Below the pieces are notes generated by a model. It was not told where the DNA came from and searched no databases. It worked only from the letters and a program-made list of their open reading frames with translations. The position numbers and the translations under genes were made by a program. Positions 1 through 6,175 of a stretch of DNA of 14,717 nt are shown here, in pieces. Every line of letters begins with the position of its first letter. Position 1 is the first letter of the stretch. The DNA comes from Bacillota bacterium (GTDB lineage: Bacteria; Bacillota; Clostridia; Clostridiales; Caloramatoraceae), in contig JAEZLD010000175.1 of assembly GCA_023415335.1 (NCBI GenBank), positions 1 to 14,717 of the forward strand. The letters run 5' to 3'.

Positions 1-30
1 TGGTGACAAGAGCGAAGAGGAACGTAAGAG

Positions 31-56
31 ACACCCGTCTGGCAACAGGCGGGTGT
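31..56. terminator. Stem-loop, probable (bidirectional) terminator
   Basis: A 10-bp stem (31-40 ACACCCGTCT with 47-56 AGGCGGGTGT, one G-U pair) closes a 6-base loop. On the plus strand it is followed by TTTCAATT, a weak T-tract, so it could end a gene lying left of the window. It also lies 59 bases beyond the stop of the leftward YitT gene and could stop that transcript too. A second, weaker dyad, TTTTCA-tatg-TGAAAA, lies at 76-91 between the two. No convincing coding sequence was found in bases 1-30. Confidence 0.6.
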
Positions 57-114
57 TTCAATTAAAAGAATTAAGTTTTCATATGTGAAAATTCAATCAT
101 GGGAATAGGGGCTT

Positions 115-975
115 TTAATATTCTGCAAAGCCGTATCCGTAAACCTCATCTGAGGTGCTTACCATCATCATGGCATCACTGTCAATGGAGTAGACAATGG
201 ATTTTATTTGAGAGGCCTCAGAGCCACTGCATATGCATATAAGCAGGCTCCGTTCCATTCCTGTATATGTTCCTATAACCTTGCTGAGGGTTACTCCTCT
301 GTCTACCTGCTCTCCTATGGCATGAGCTATTTCCATGCCCTTTGTTGTGATTATGTTTACGTTTTTCCTAGCGGTTACCTTATACATAAGCTTGTCAATA
401 AAGAATGTGCTGGCGTAGGTAAGCACTGCCCCATAAAGCACTGCTTCTATATTTCCGAATGCAACGCCATTTAGGAGCAGAACGGAGCCATCAATTATTA
501 TGGTTATATTTCCTATTGACATGTGTGGACGCAGCTTTCTAAGGCTTAGTATTATAAAGTCCGTACCTCCTGTTGAAGAACCACGCATATATATAAGGGA
601 CAGTCCTATTCCTGAAAGAGATCCGGCAAATATGGCTGCCAGCAGCTGGCTTCCACTGTACGTTGGGAGATGTGGGAACACATAGTCTAGTGTCAGGGAT
701 ACAATTACCATGGATACCAGGGATTTAGCCAGAAATTTTTTCCCTAAGGTTTTATATGTAAAAAGTATTATAGGTATGTTAAGCAGCAAAGAGCATAAGC
801 CTATTGGAAGTGTATTAATATAGTGGTTTATTATTATAGACAGTCCCGAAATGCCCCCAGGGGCAAATTTGCCTGCATATGCAAAGGAGTAGATTCCGGC
901 TGCATATAATATGGAGCCTGCTATGTCAAAAATCAGGTCCTTTAGAGCTTCGGAAGTATTGATTTTGTTCTTCAT
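115..975 (-). CDS. YitT family membrane protein (YitT_membrane + DUF2179)
   Basis: This is an integral membrane protein of the YitT family, whose biochemical role is not established; some relatives are suspected transporters. The chosen start gives 286 residues, the usual family length. The N-terminal two thirds are hydrophobic, with about five or six membrane segments (near 13-33, 58-76, 85-101, 111-131, 155-200). They carry the family's glycine-rich motifs, APGGISGLS after the first segment and RGSSTGGTDF in the middle. The last ~80 residues form the soluble DUF2179 domain (NVNIITTKG ... GVTLSKVIGTYTG). I chose ATG at 975 over the upstream GTG at 984 because a GAGGTG ribosome site lies 6 bases before the ATG and overlaps the GTG. 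The gene stands alone. Its leader carries a promoter and a terminator (see 1048-1195), which suggests attenuation. Family assignment is firm; substrate is unknown. Confidence 0.93.
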   Translation of the reverse strand: MKNKINTSEALKDLIFDIAGSILYAAGIYSFAYAGKFAPGGISGLSIIINHYINTLPIGLCSLLLNIPIILFTYKTLGKKFLAKSLVSMVIVSLTLDYVFPHLPTYSGSQLLAAIFAGSLSGIGLSLIYMRGSSTGGTDFIILSLRKLRPHMSIGNITIIIDGSVLLLNGVAFGNIEAVLYGAVLTYASTFFIDKLMYKVTARKNVNIITTKGMEIAHAIGEQVDRGVTLSKVIGTYTGMERSLLICICSGSEASQIKSIVYSIDSDAMMMVSTSDEVYGYGFAEY

Positions 976-1047
976 AGTATACACCTCGACTTTTCTGATA
1001 CTGAATAAGCATAGGAGAGGGAAGGATTGTATAATTCTTATATAAAC

Positions 1048-1077
1048 AAAAAAATACAGCTATTATGCTTAGCTGTA
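1048..1077 (-). terminator. Intrinsic terminator upstream of the YitT gene
   Basis: On the minus strand an 8-bp perfect stem, TACAGCTA / TAGCTGTA (1077-1070 with 1062-1055), closes a 7-base loop and is followed at once by a run of seven T. This is a textbook intrinsic terminator. It points toward the YitT gene from upstream, an unusual place unless it ends a small RNA or serves as an attenuator. Confidence 0.7.
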
Positions 1078-1160
1078 AAGCGTGTTACATTATTGTTCTT
1101 GGTTGCCTGTAGAGCATGTACCATAACGATTGCCCATTCAATTTTGCGTTATAAATCACA
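1048..1160 (-). ncRNA. Candidate small RNA or attenuated leader of the YitT gene
   Basis: Between a near-consensus leftward promoter (1195-1167) and an intrinsic terminator (1077-1048) lies a stretch of about 110 bases that would be transcribed leftward. It can fold into ATAACG/CGTTAT (1152-1123, with an inner TTG/CAA), then TACAT/ATGTA (1120-1086), then the terminator stem. UACAG near 1110 could also pair with the CUGUA of the terminator arm, a possible but weak anti-terminator. The YitT start codon lies 72 bases beyond the terminator and I see no second good promoter in between. The element is therefore either a small RNA or a leader whose read-through controls the gene. It matches no riboswitch class that I recognise. 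An ATG-led 15-codon ORF inside it has no ribosome site. Confidence 0.45.
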
Positions 1161-1166
1161 ATTTTC

Positions 1167-1195
1167 AGTATATCATTGGCATAATATAGTGTCAA
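1167..1195 (-). promoter_or_regulatory. SigA-type promoter, leftward (TTGACA-17-TATACT)
   Basis: The minus strand reads TTGACA (1195-1190), a 17-base spacer, then TATACT (1172-1167). That is 6/6 and 5/6 to the vegetative consensus at ideal spacing. Transcription would begin near 1160 and run toward the YitT gene. It is the best promoter match that I see in the window. Confidence 0.65.
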
Positions 1196-1248
1196 TCAAA
1201 TTCCATGCATTGAATGAATAAAAGCTGAATGCATAAAACCTTGCTCCA

Positions 1249-1277
1249 TTGACTGCCAGCCTTAATAAGAATAAACT
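1249..1277 (+). promoter_or_regulatory. Possible SigA-type promoter for the aldolase gene
   Basis: TTGACT (1249-1254), 17 bases, TAAACT (1272-1277), about 38 bases before the GTG start at 1316. The -35 is good and the -10 is 4/6. It is the only well-spaced pair that I see before this gene. Confidence 0.4.
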
Positions 1278-1315
1278 ATTCTTAGATATTAATTTATTAT
1301 ACGGAGGATAACTAA

Positions 1316-2353
1316 GTGGAAAATAAAATGCAGCATTTTGACAGCGATTATATGGAGGGAGCCCATCCAAGGATACTCCAGCGTATGCTGGAGACTAACA
1401 TGGAAAAAAATACTGGATATGGATTGGACCAGTACTGCCAGAGCGCAAAGGAAAAAATACGTGAGGCCTGTGAGTGCCTTAACGCACAGGTTGAATTTTT
1501 AGTAGGAGGCACACAGACCAATGCAACCATTATAGATGCGCTGCTTCAGCCATACCAGGGTGTAATATGTGCTGAAACAGGGCATATAAACGTCCATGAA
1601 GCAGGGGCTGTGGAGGTTAACGGTCATAAGGTAATAGGGCTTCCACAAACCAATGGGAAGATATCTGCAGCTCAGGTTGATAAATATATTAAGGTTCTCA
1701 GGGCGGATGAGAGCTATGAGCATATGGTAGACCCGGGAATGGTTTACATATCACACCCAACAGAGGTGGGAACCCTTTATACCAAACAGGAGCTTACGGA
1801 GCTACGCAGTGTATGTGATAGCTATGGTATTTATCTTTACATGGATGGAGCGCGCTTAGGCTATGGACTTGTATCACCTGCAGCGGATGTTACGCTGCCT
1901 GATATTGCAAGGCTCTGTGATGCTTTCTATATAGGGGGCACAAAGGTGGGTGCCTTGTTCGGGGAGGCTGTGGTTTTCACAAGACCTGATATGATAAAGC
2001 ATTTCTTAAGGACTAAAAAGCAGCATGGTGCACTTTTGGCTAAGGGATGGCTGCTGGGGCTTCAGTTTGATACTTTGTTTACAGACAGTCTGTACCTTGA
2101 GATATCCAGTCATGCCATAGATATGGCAATGAAGCTGAAGAAGGGGTTGCTTGACAAGGGATATAAGCTGTTTATGGATTCACCCACAAACCAGCAGTTT
2201 ATCATCATGGACAATGAAAAGCTAAAGGAGTTTTCTAAGAAGTCTACCTATACTACGTGGGAGAAGCTGGATGAGAACCATACGGCTATAAGACTCGTAA
2301 CCAGCTGGGCGACAAAAGCAGAGGATGTAGATGCGGTTATAGATATGCTATAA
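1316..2353 (+). CDS. Threonine aldolase / beta-eliminating lyase family protein (PLP-dependent)
   Basis: This is a cytosolic fold-type I PLP enzyme of the beta-eliminating lyase (threonine aldolase) family, 345 residues, normal length. Relatives split L-threonine or L-allo-threonine to glycine and acetaldehyde, or act on other beta-hydroxy amino acids. Visible family features are the substrate/PLP motif FLVGGTQTNATI near 60, ETGHINVHEAGAVE near 90, the YMDGARLGY block with PLP-binding Asp177, and the Schiff-base lysine in GGTKVGALFGEA (Lys210). The start is GTG at 1316: GGAGG lies at 1303-1307, 8 bases before it. The in-frame ATG at 1328 would be 20 bases from that site. The gene is monocistronic, with a divergent leader on its left and a convergent gene on its right. 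The exact substrate cannot be read from the sequence. Confidence 0.9.
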   Translation: MENKMQHFDSDYMEGAHPRILQRMLETNMEKNTGYGLDQYCQSAKEKIREACECLNAQVEFLVGGTQTNATIIDALLQPYQGVICAETGHINVHEAGAVEVNGHKVIGLPQTNGKISAAQVDKYIKVLRADESYEHMVDPGMVYISHPTEVGTLYTKQELTELRSVCDSYGIYLYMDGARLGYGLVSPAADVTLPDIARLCDAFYIGGTKVGALFGEAVVFTRPDMIKHFLRTKKQHGALLAKGWLLGLQFDTLFTDSLYLEISSHAIDMAMKLKKGLLDKGYKLFMDSPTNQQFIIMDNEKLKEFSKKSTYTTWEKLDENHTAIRLVTSWATKAEDVDAVIDML

Positions 2354-2382
2354 CTCACCGCAGTTAAGAGAGAAGATAGAAT

Positions 2383-2546
2383 GTGGAACACCCATTCCAT
2401 TGTGGACATGTGTGTTCTATAGTGTAGGGATCGAAAACATCTATTTAGGATGTTTTCCTATGTGGACTAAGGACAGGGATGAAGCCCCGGTCCTAAGGCA
2501 GTAGTGTAGGTGTGATTTGTATGGATAGTCCTAATGGCATTTTAGG
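2383..2546 (+). ncRNA. Stem-loop-rich gap: candidate structured RNA or transposon-end relic
   Basis: The gap of 216 bases between the convergent aldolase and ASCH genes contains at least four local stem-loops: 2384-2399 (TGGAA/TTCCA), 2433-2457 (GAAAACATC/GATGTTTTC, 9 bp, 7-base loop), 2470-2494 (AGGAC-a-GGG / CCC-g-GTCCT) and 2530-2546 (CCTAA/TTAGG). Short motifs recur: TGTGGA three times, TAGTGTAGG twice, GTCCTAA-GGC twice. None of the stems has a proper T-tract, so simple terminators do not explain them. One plus frame stays open from before 2349 to the TAG at 2502. That would fit the decayed 3' end and omega-RNA part of a TnpB (IS200/IS605-type) element, but I recognise no diagnostic TnpB residues. 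Strand and function are guesses. Confidence 0.3.
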
Positions 2547-2569
2547 TAAGCGGAATGAATATCTTTTGC

Positions 2570-3022
2570 CTATTTTACTGGATATACTACCTCAAATTCC
2601 TCACACACCACAAGCATGTCCTCAGAGAACTCCTGGTTTATCTCTTTAAGCTCGATAGCAAATATCTCTGAATGACATTCTCTCCAGAAACGAAGGCTAC
2701 GGTCACCCTCACCTTCTTTATAGGCATGTTCTGCAGGAACCTTTGAGAAGGGTGTTACATATACCCTCGTTGTTCTAGTAATGCAGACTGCTTCATTGTG
2801 GGTATTCAGTATAATGTTGTATTCCCCCACTTTAGGAAGCGGAGATTTTTCTGCAGGATAGAAAGGGTATGCGCTGGCAGTGGCAGTTTTGATTCCATTG
2901 ATCACCAGGCTCGCCAGCATATCAGGCATATCTGGGGTGTTGCCTCCAAAAGCCCATGCATTGTAGGCCTTTGCGTCAGGATTTAGTGCGGAGTATTCTA
3001 ACCACATTTCATTTTCTGTCAT
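2570..3022 (-). CDS. ASCH domain-containing protein
   Basis: This is a small soluble protein of the ASCH superfamily (COG4405 type, like Bacillus YhfF), 150 residues, the usual length. ASCH domains share a PUA-like barrel thought to bind RNA or nucleotides; some members act as nucleotide or amidase enzymes, but no role is known for this subgroup. Visible features are an N-terminal helix region with AWAFGGNTPDMPD, the core GIKTATAS near 43-50, the KVGEYNIILN strand, and the conserved GEGDRSLRFWRECH near 104-117. The start at 3022 is preceded by AAGGAG with 8 bases spacing. It diverges from the GrpB gene, and its 5' region contains a perfect palindrome at its probable transcription start. Confidence 0.9.
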   Translation of the reverse strand: MTENEMWLEYSALNPDAKAYNAWAFGGNTPDMPDMLASLVINGIKTATASAYPFYPAEKSPLPKVGEYNIILNTHNEAVCITRTTRVYVTPFSKVPAEHAYKEGEGDRSLRFWRECHSEIFAIELKEINQEFSEDMLVVCEEFEVVYPVK

Positions 3023-3095
3023 TATAATTCTCCTTTATAAAATTTTGAAGCAATCTGTGAGAAAGACTTATCAATATTGTATCAGATAGGCAAGC

Positions 3096-3129
3096 CATAA
3101 ACAATTTATATTGTTTATGTGTAATTATA
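3096..3129 (-). promoter_or_regulatory. Palindromic operator-like site with -10 box, between divergent genes
   Basis: CATAAACAAT (3096-3105) and ATTGTTTATG (3110-3119) form a perfect 10-bp inverted repeat around TTAT. On the minus strand a perfect TATAAT (3129-3124) lies just before it, so the palindrome would cover the transcription start of the ASCH gene. No good -35 is visible. The size and symmetry suit a dimeric repressor; the regulator is unknown. Confidence 0.4.
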
Positions 3130-3181
3130 GGATGTATATAATTTGTGGTGCCCCTTTAAACATGTAAGGATGGTATTGGTA

Positions 3182-3190
3182 TGTTATAAT
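3182..3190 (+). promoter_or_regulatory. Extended -10 promoter for the GrpB-family gene
   Basis: TGT-TATAAT (3182-3190) is a perfect extended -10 element (TGn plus TATAAT). The -35 position (ATGTAA at 3162-3167) is weak, as is common with extended -10 promoters. The start codon at 3256 is 65 bases downstream. Confidence 0.5.
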
Positions 3191-3255
3191 GAATAACAGG
3201 ATATTAATGTAAGAAAATGCAACTGCATATATTTAGTGTAAACAGGAGGTGGCGT

Positions 3256-3771
3256 ATGAAAACAAAAAAAGTAATTGTAGTTCCTTATAATGAGGGGTGG
3301 CCAGGTGAGTTTGAAAGAATACGTTCAGAGCTTTCTCTGGTACTGGGGGATACAGCTCTATCCATAGAGCATGTGGGAAGCACTTCAGTGCAGGGACTTT
3401 GGGCTAAGCCGATTATTGATGTAGATGTTGTAATTTCTGATAACAAAGCCTTGGTGGAGACTATAGAAAAGCTTGAAAAAATAGGCTATGAATACGAGGG
3501 CAACCTTGGAATTGAAGGCAGAGAGGCCTTTCGTTATGAAAGCAAGCCAGGATTAATGCTGCATCACCTGTATGTATGCCTAAAGGATTCCCCAGAGTTA
3601 AAGAGGCATATTACCTTCAGGGATTACCTTCGTACCCATCCTGAAGCTACTGAGGAATACAGCAGGATAAAGTGTGAGGGTGCTAAGCTGTATCCCGAGG
3701 ATATCGATGGCTACCTTGAATATAAGAGCCCTGTTATTGAAAAAATCTACAGAAAATGTGGGCTGATATAA
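3256..3771 (+). CDS. GrpB family protein (UPF0157, nucleotidyltransferase-like fold)
   Basis: This is a soluble protein of the GrpB/UPF0157 family, 171 residues from the chosen start, normal length. The family has a nucleotidyltransferase-like fold, and its cellular substrate is mostly unknown. Visible marks are the N-terminal VPYNEGWPGEFERI, then IEHVGSTSVQGLWAKPIIDVDVV (read as two adjoining blocks near 35-58) with the GSTS loop and acidic Asp residues of the NTase-like core. Next is LMLHHLYVCLKDSPELKRH with the family histidines, and FRDYLRTHP. I chose ATG 3256 because AGGAGGT lies at 3244-3250. The longer reading from 3217 has no ribosome site and adds 13 residues unlike the family. It is a single gene with its own promoter. 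Confidence 0.92.
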   Translation: MKTKKVIVVPYNEGWPGEFERIRSELSLVLGDTALSIEHVGSTSVQGLWAKPIIDVDVVISDNKALVETIEKLEKIGYEYEGNLGIEGREAFRYESKPGLMLHHLYVCLKDSPELKRHITFRDYLRTHPEATEEYSRIKCEGAKLYPEDIDGYLEYKSPVIEKIYRKCGLI

Positions 3772-3858
3772 AGTGAGAAGTAAAAGTGAATAAGTAAGCA
3801 TGGAAAGCACGATCTGGAAAAAGGACTCCGATGGTATGGCTTAATATGGACTTGCCTA

Positions 3859-4169
3859 TTAGCTCGTTACATTTCAAGCTGTTCAAATGTCATCTTCCGT
3901 TCTGTAGCCAGGGACTTCTCCAAGCAGAAATTCTGTCCAAGGTTAATGGGAACAGTAGATGTAACGGTCATACAGAGTGTGATGGCATACTTATGGATAA
4001 CGCCTCCATATGTGCAATACCACAGATTACTGCCAATAATGTAGAAGCCAGCCTTATACATGAGGCAGCAATAGGCAAGATTGCTGGAGAGCAGCTTATG
4101 AAGCTTATGACATTAGGGCTTACTGAAAAGGAAGCTGAGGAGATTATCATAAGCGGTTTCCTAAAATAA
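3859..4169 (+). pseudogene. Remnant of a SufB/SufD-family Fe-S assembly gene (truncated, frameshifted)
   Basis: The stretch encodes only the last ~100 residues of a SufB/SufD-type scaffold protein (normally 300 or more) for Fe-S cluster assembly. One plus frame gives FRSVARDFSKQKFCPR up to about 3943. The reading then continues one base off as GNSRCNGHTECDGILMDNAS from 3948 to the TAA at 4167-4169. The latter part ends in ITANNVEASLIHEAAIGKIA and LGLTEKEAEEIIISGFLK, the hallmark C-terminus of this family. Joining the frames restores the expected order SVARD-QKF-GN-HTECD, so a one-base deletion between about 3943 and 3950 is the simplest reading. Upstream, the frame is open back to 3790 but not clearly homologous, and no N-terminal core or start is seen. 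The left boundary is approximate. It is very likely non-functional. Confidence 0.8.
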
Positions 4170-4202
4170 GTCATTTCTTAAAGTATATAATTCATAGTAT
4201 TT

Positions 4203-4240
4203 ACAGCCCAATGTGCAGCAGGATGCCCACATTGGGCTGT
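4203..4240 (+). terminator. Strong stem-loop after the Suf remnant, probable terminator
   Basis: ACAGCCCAATGTG (4203-4215) and CACATTGGGCTGT (4228-4240) pair perfectly over 13 bp around a 12-base loop. No T-run follows directly on either strand (plus continues AACAGC), so it is a weak intrinsic terminator by the rules. Its position 34 bases after the old suf stop and before the next promoter argues for that role. Confidence 0.55.
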
Positions 4241-4302
4241 AACAGCATAATCATAAATTCTTTATCCTTTTTCTCGAGTTTTTTCATTGATTTTTCTGAC
4301 CC

Positions 4303-4322
4303 CCTTAATTTTCCTTAATTAG
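4303..4322 (+). promoter_or_regulatory. Tandem 10-bp direct repeat upstream of the dlt-like promoter
   Basis: CCTTAATTTT is followed directly by CCTTAATTAG: eight identical bases repeated at a 10-base period, ending 12 bases before the -35 box. OmpR/PhoB-type regulators bind direct repeats on one helix face at about this period, and such a regulator is encoded at 8809. That it binds here is inference. The sequence is AT-rich, so chance similarity is possible. Confidence 0.35.
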
Positions 4323-4334
4323 GCAATTGTCTTG

Positions 4335-4363
4335 TTCAAAACATTTTAGTCATGCTATATAAT
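4335..4363 (+). promoter_or_regulatory. Promoter of the dlt-like operon
   Basis: A perfect -10 TATAAT (4358-4363) lies 17 bases after TTCAAA (4335-4340), a 4/6 match to the -35. Transcription would start near 4370, leaving about 45 bases of leader before the first gene. The weak -35 with a repeat just upstream would suit an activated promoter. Confidence 0.55.
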
Positions 4364-4414
4364 AACATTGAAATACTTCATTAAATTAACTAAAGCTAAG
4401 ATTTGGAGGACAGT

Positions 4415-5938
4415 ATGAAAAACATATTGGAGTATCTGGAAGCGTCCACGCAGGCCTTTCCAGACAAGCTTGCCTTTGTTGAGGTTGATAAAGCAGTTAC
4501 CTATAAGGCTTTTACTTCCTGTGCCAGATCCATTGGAACAGCTCTGGCTAAGCTTGGCAGCAGGAATTCACCTGTTGCAGTGCTTATGGATAAGGGAATT
4601 AATAGCCTTGAGGCAATGCTGGGAACTGTATATAGCGGTAATTTCTATGTGATAATTGACTCTGAAATGCCACTGGATAGAATGAAATCTATCTGTAGCT
4701 CCTTAAATCCGGCAGCAATAATTACAGATATAAATAACAGGGAGAAATCTGAGGAGCTATCAGGAGGGATTCCTGTATGGCTATACAGCAGCCTTGCAGC
4801 TATGGAAGAGGACAGGGGGCTTTTGCAATCCATACGAAACAGGATGATAGACACTGATCCATTGTATTGTCTGTTTACCTCAGGCTCTACGGGAAAGCCT
4901 AAGGGAACCATCATAAACCATAGAAATGTTATAGCCTATGCTGAGTGGGTTACTGAGGCATTTGGAATAAATGAGAATACGATTTTTGGAAATCAGACAC
5001 CGTTTTATTTTAGTATGTCGGTTTTGGATATATACAGTACTATTAAAAATGGCTCTACATTGGTGATTATACCAAGGCAGTATTTTTCGTTCCCTCTTAA
5101 GCTGGTCCAGCTTATGAATGAGAAGAATGTTAACACCATATACTGGGTACCATCTGCGTTGTGCATAGCAGCGAACATGAAGCTTTTTGATTATATAAAA
5201 CCTATGTATTTGAAGAAGGTGCTGTTTGCAGGCGAGGTAATGCCTACCAAACAGCTTAATTACTGGAGAGCCAGCCTTCCTGATGCATTTTTTGCGAATT
5301 TATTCGGACCTACAGAGGTAACAGATATATGTACATATTATGTTGTAAACAGGACCTTCAGAGATGATGAGCCTATTCCCATAGGAGTGGCCTGCAACAA
5401 CTGTGATGTGATGGTCATAAAGGAGGATGGAGCATTGGCTGCACCTGGGGAGGAGGGAGAGCTTTATGTAAGAGGCTCCTTCTTATCCAATGGTTATTAT
5501 AATAATGCTGAAAAAACATCAGAGGTATTCGTTCAAAATCCACTTAACTCCCATTATCCCGAGATGGTTTATAAAACAGGGGACCTGGTAAGGTATAACC
5601 ACTTTGGAGAGCTGGAGTATTTATGCCGTAGGGATTTTCAGATTAAGCATATGGGCTATAGAATTGAGCTGGGAGAAATAGAGTCGGCTGCAGGGTCTTT
5701 AGAGGGTGTGGATTCTGTTGTGTGTACCTATGATAAGGAGAAGGATGTTATAGTGCTTGTATATCAGGGGAGAAAAGTGGATAGGATTCAAATGATAGAG
5801 GAATTAAGGCACAGCATCCCGGGCTATATGGTGCCAGGGGTAATCATACAGACTGATGCTATGCCATATAACTCCAATGGCAAAATCGATAGAGCATGGA
5901 TAAAAAATAATTACAAGGAATTAGATGGAGGAAAATAA
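4415..5938 (+). CDS. DltA-like adenylation enzyme (carrier-protein ligase), substrate uncertain
   Basis: This cytosolic ANL-superfamily enzyme of 507 residues (DltA is about 500) activates an acid with ATP and loads it on the carrier protein encoded next. Core motifs in order: P-loop LFTSGSTGKPKG (153-164), QTPFYFSMSVLDIY near 195-206, VLFAGEVMP near 272, FGPTE (Glu301), TGD, RRDFQIKHMGYRIELGEIE, and the C-terminal catalytic lysine in NSNGKIDR (Lys490). The overall closest type is DltA, which charges DltC with D-alanine. Aligned by motif, however, the DltA pocket residues Asp197, Cys269 and Val301 (Bacillus cereus numbering, from memory) are Ser200, Ala272 and Asp304 here. The Asp that normally holds the alpha-amino group is thus missing and a new acid has appeared. 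The start is ATG 4415 after GGAGGA; the in-frame TTG at 4403 overlaps that site. First gene of a tight operon; no DltX-like small ORF precedes it. Confidence 0.88.
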   Translation: MKNILEYLEASTQAFPDKLAFVEVDKAVTYKAFTSCARSIGTALAKLGSRNSPVAVLMDKGINSLEAMLGTVYSGNFYVIIDSEMPLDRMKSICSSLNPAAIITDINNREKSEELSGGIPVWLYSSLAAMEEDRGLLQSIRNRMIDTDPLYCLFTSGSTGKPKGTIINHRNVIAYAEWVTEAFGINENTIFGNQTPFYFSMSVLDIYSTIKNGSTLVIIPRQYFSFPLKLVQLMNEKNVNTIYWVPSALCIAANMKLFDYIKPMYLKKVLFAGEVMPTKQLNYWRASLPDAFFANLFGPTEVTDICTYYVVNRTFRDDEPIPIGVACNNCDVMVIKEDGALAAPGEEGELYVRGSFLSNGYYNNAEKTSEVFVQNPLNSHYPEMVYKTGDLVRYNHFGELEYLCRRDFQIKHMGYRIELGEIESAAGSLEGVDSVVCTYDKEKDVIVLVYQGRKVDRIQMIEELRHSIPGYMVPGVIIQTDAMPYNSNGKIDRAWIKNNYKELDGGK

Positions 5939-5939
5939 A

Positions 5940-6164
5940 ATGGATGAGCTGTTAAAGATATTACAAGAAATAAAGCCTGAGGTGGATTTTACCAAGGAGG
6001 ATAACCTTATAGAAAAAAAGCTTTTGGATTCCTTTGATATTGTAAAGCTTGTTGCAAGACTGTCTGAAGAATTTGATGTTGCAATAACCCCCTTTGATAT
6101 AGTGCCAGAGAACTTCAAATCTGCTGAGGCAATATATGCTATGCTCCAAAGACTGGATGACTGA
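5940..6164 (+). CDS. DltC-like acyl/peptidyl carrier protein
   Basis: This is a carrier protein of 74 residues, the size of DltC and other ACPs. It is acidic and helical, with the phosphopantetheine attachment serine in LLDSFDIVKLV (Ser31), which needs a phosphopantetheinyl transferase encoded elsewhere. It would carry the acyl group as a thioester from the adenylation enzyme to the MBOAT protein. I chose ATG 5940 because GGAGGA (5927-5932) lies 7 bases before it. The in-frame ATG at 5925 lies inside the upstream gene, overlaps this site and would add five residues. The start is one base after the upstream stop, so translation is probably coupled. The DSFD motif resembles generic ACPs as much as DltC, whose usual motif is DSMGT. 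Confidence 0.9.
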   Translation: MDELLKILQEIKPEVDFTKEDNLIEKKLLDSFDIVKLVARLSEEFDVAITPFDIVPENFKSAEAIYAMLQRLDD

Positions 6165-6175
6165 GAGGAATAATT

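Noticed and set aside
1086..1134. 15-codon minus-strand ORF as an attenuator leader peptide
   Set aside because: No ribosome binding site precedes its ATG and it shows no run of one amino acid, so peptide-driven attenuation is not supported.
1027..1221. 64-codon plus-strand ORF in the YitT/aldolase gap
   Set aside because: No ribosome site, biased composition without recognisable motifs, and it lies antisense to the better supported leader element.
3831..3945. N-terminal part of the 112-codon ORF as a real Suf N-terminus
   Set aside because: Before the shift point the homologous residues (SVARDFSKQKF) are in the other plus frame, so this part of the long ORF is out of frame.
3867..4061. 64-codon minus-strand ORF over the Suf remnant
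   Set aside because: It is the antisense shadow of the SVARD...HTECD coding frames; the plus-strand homology explains the open frame.
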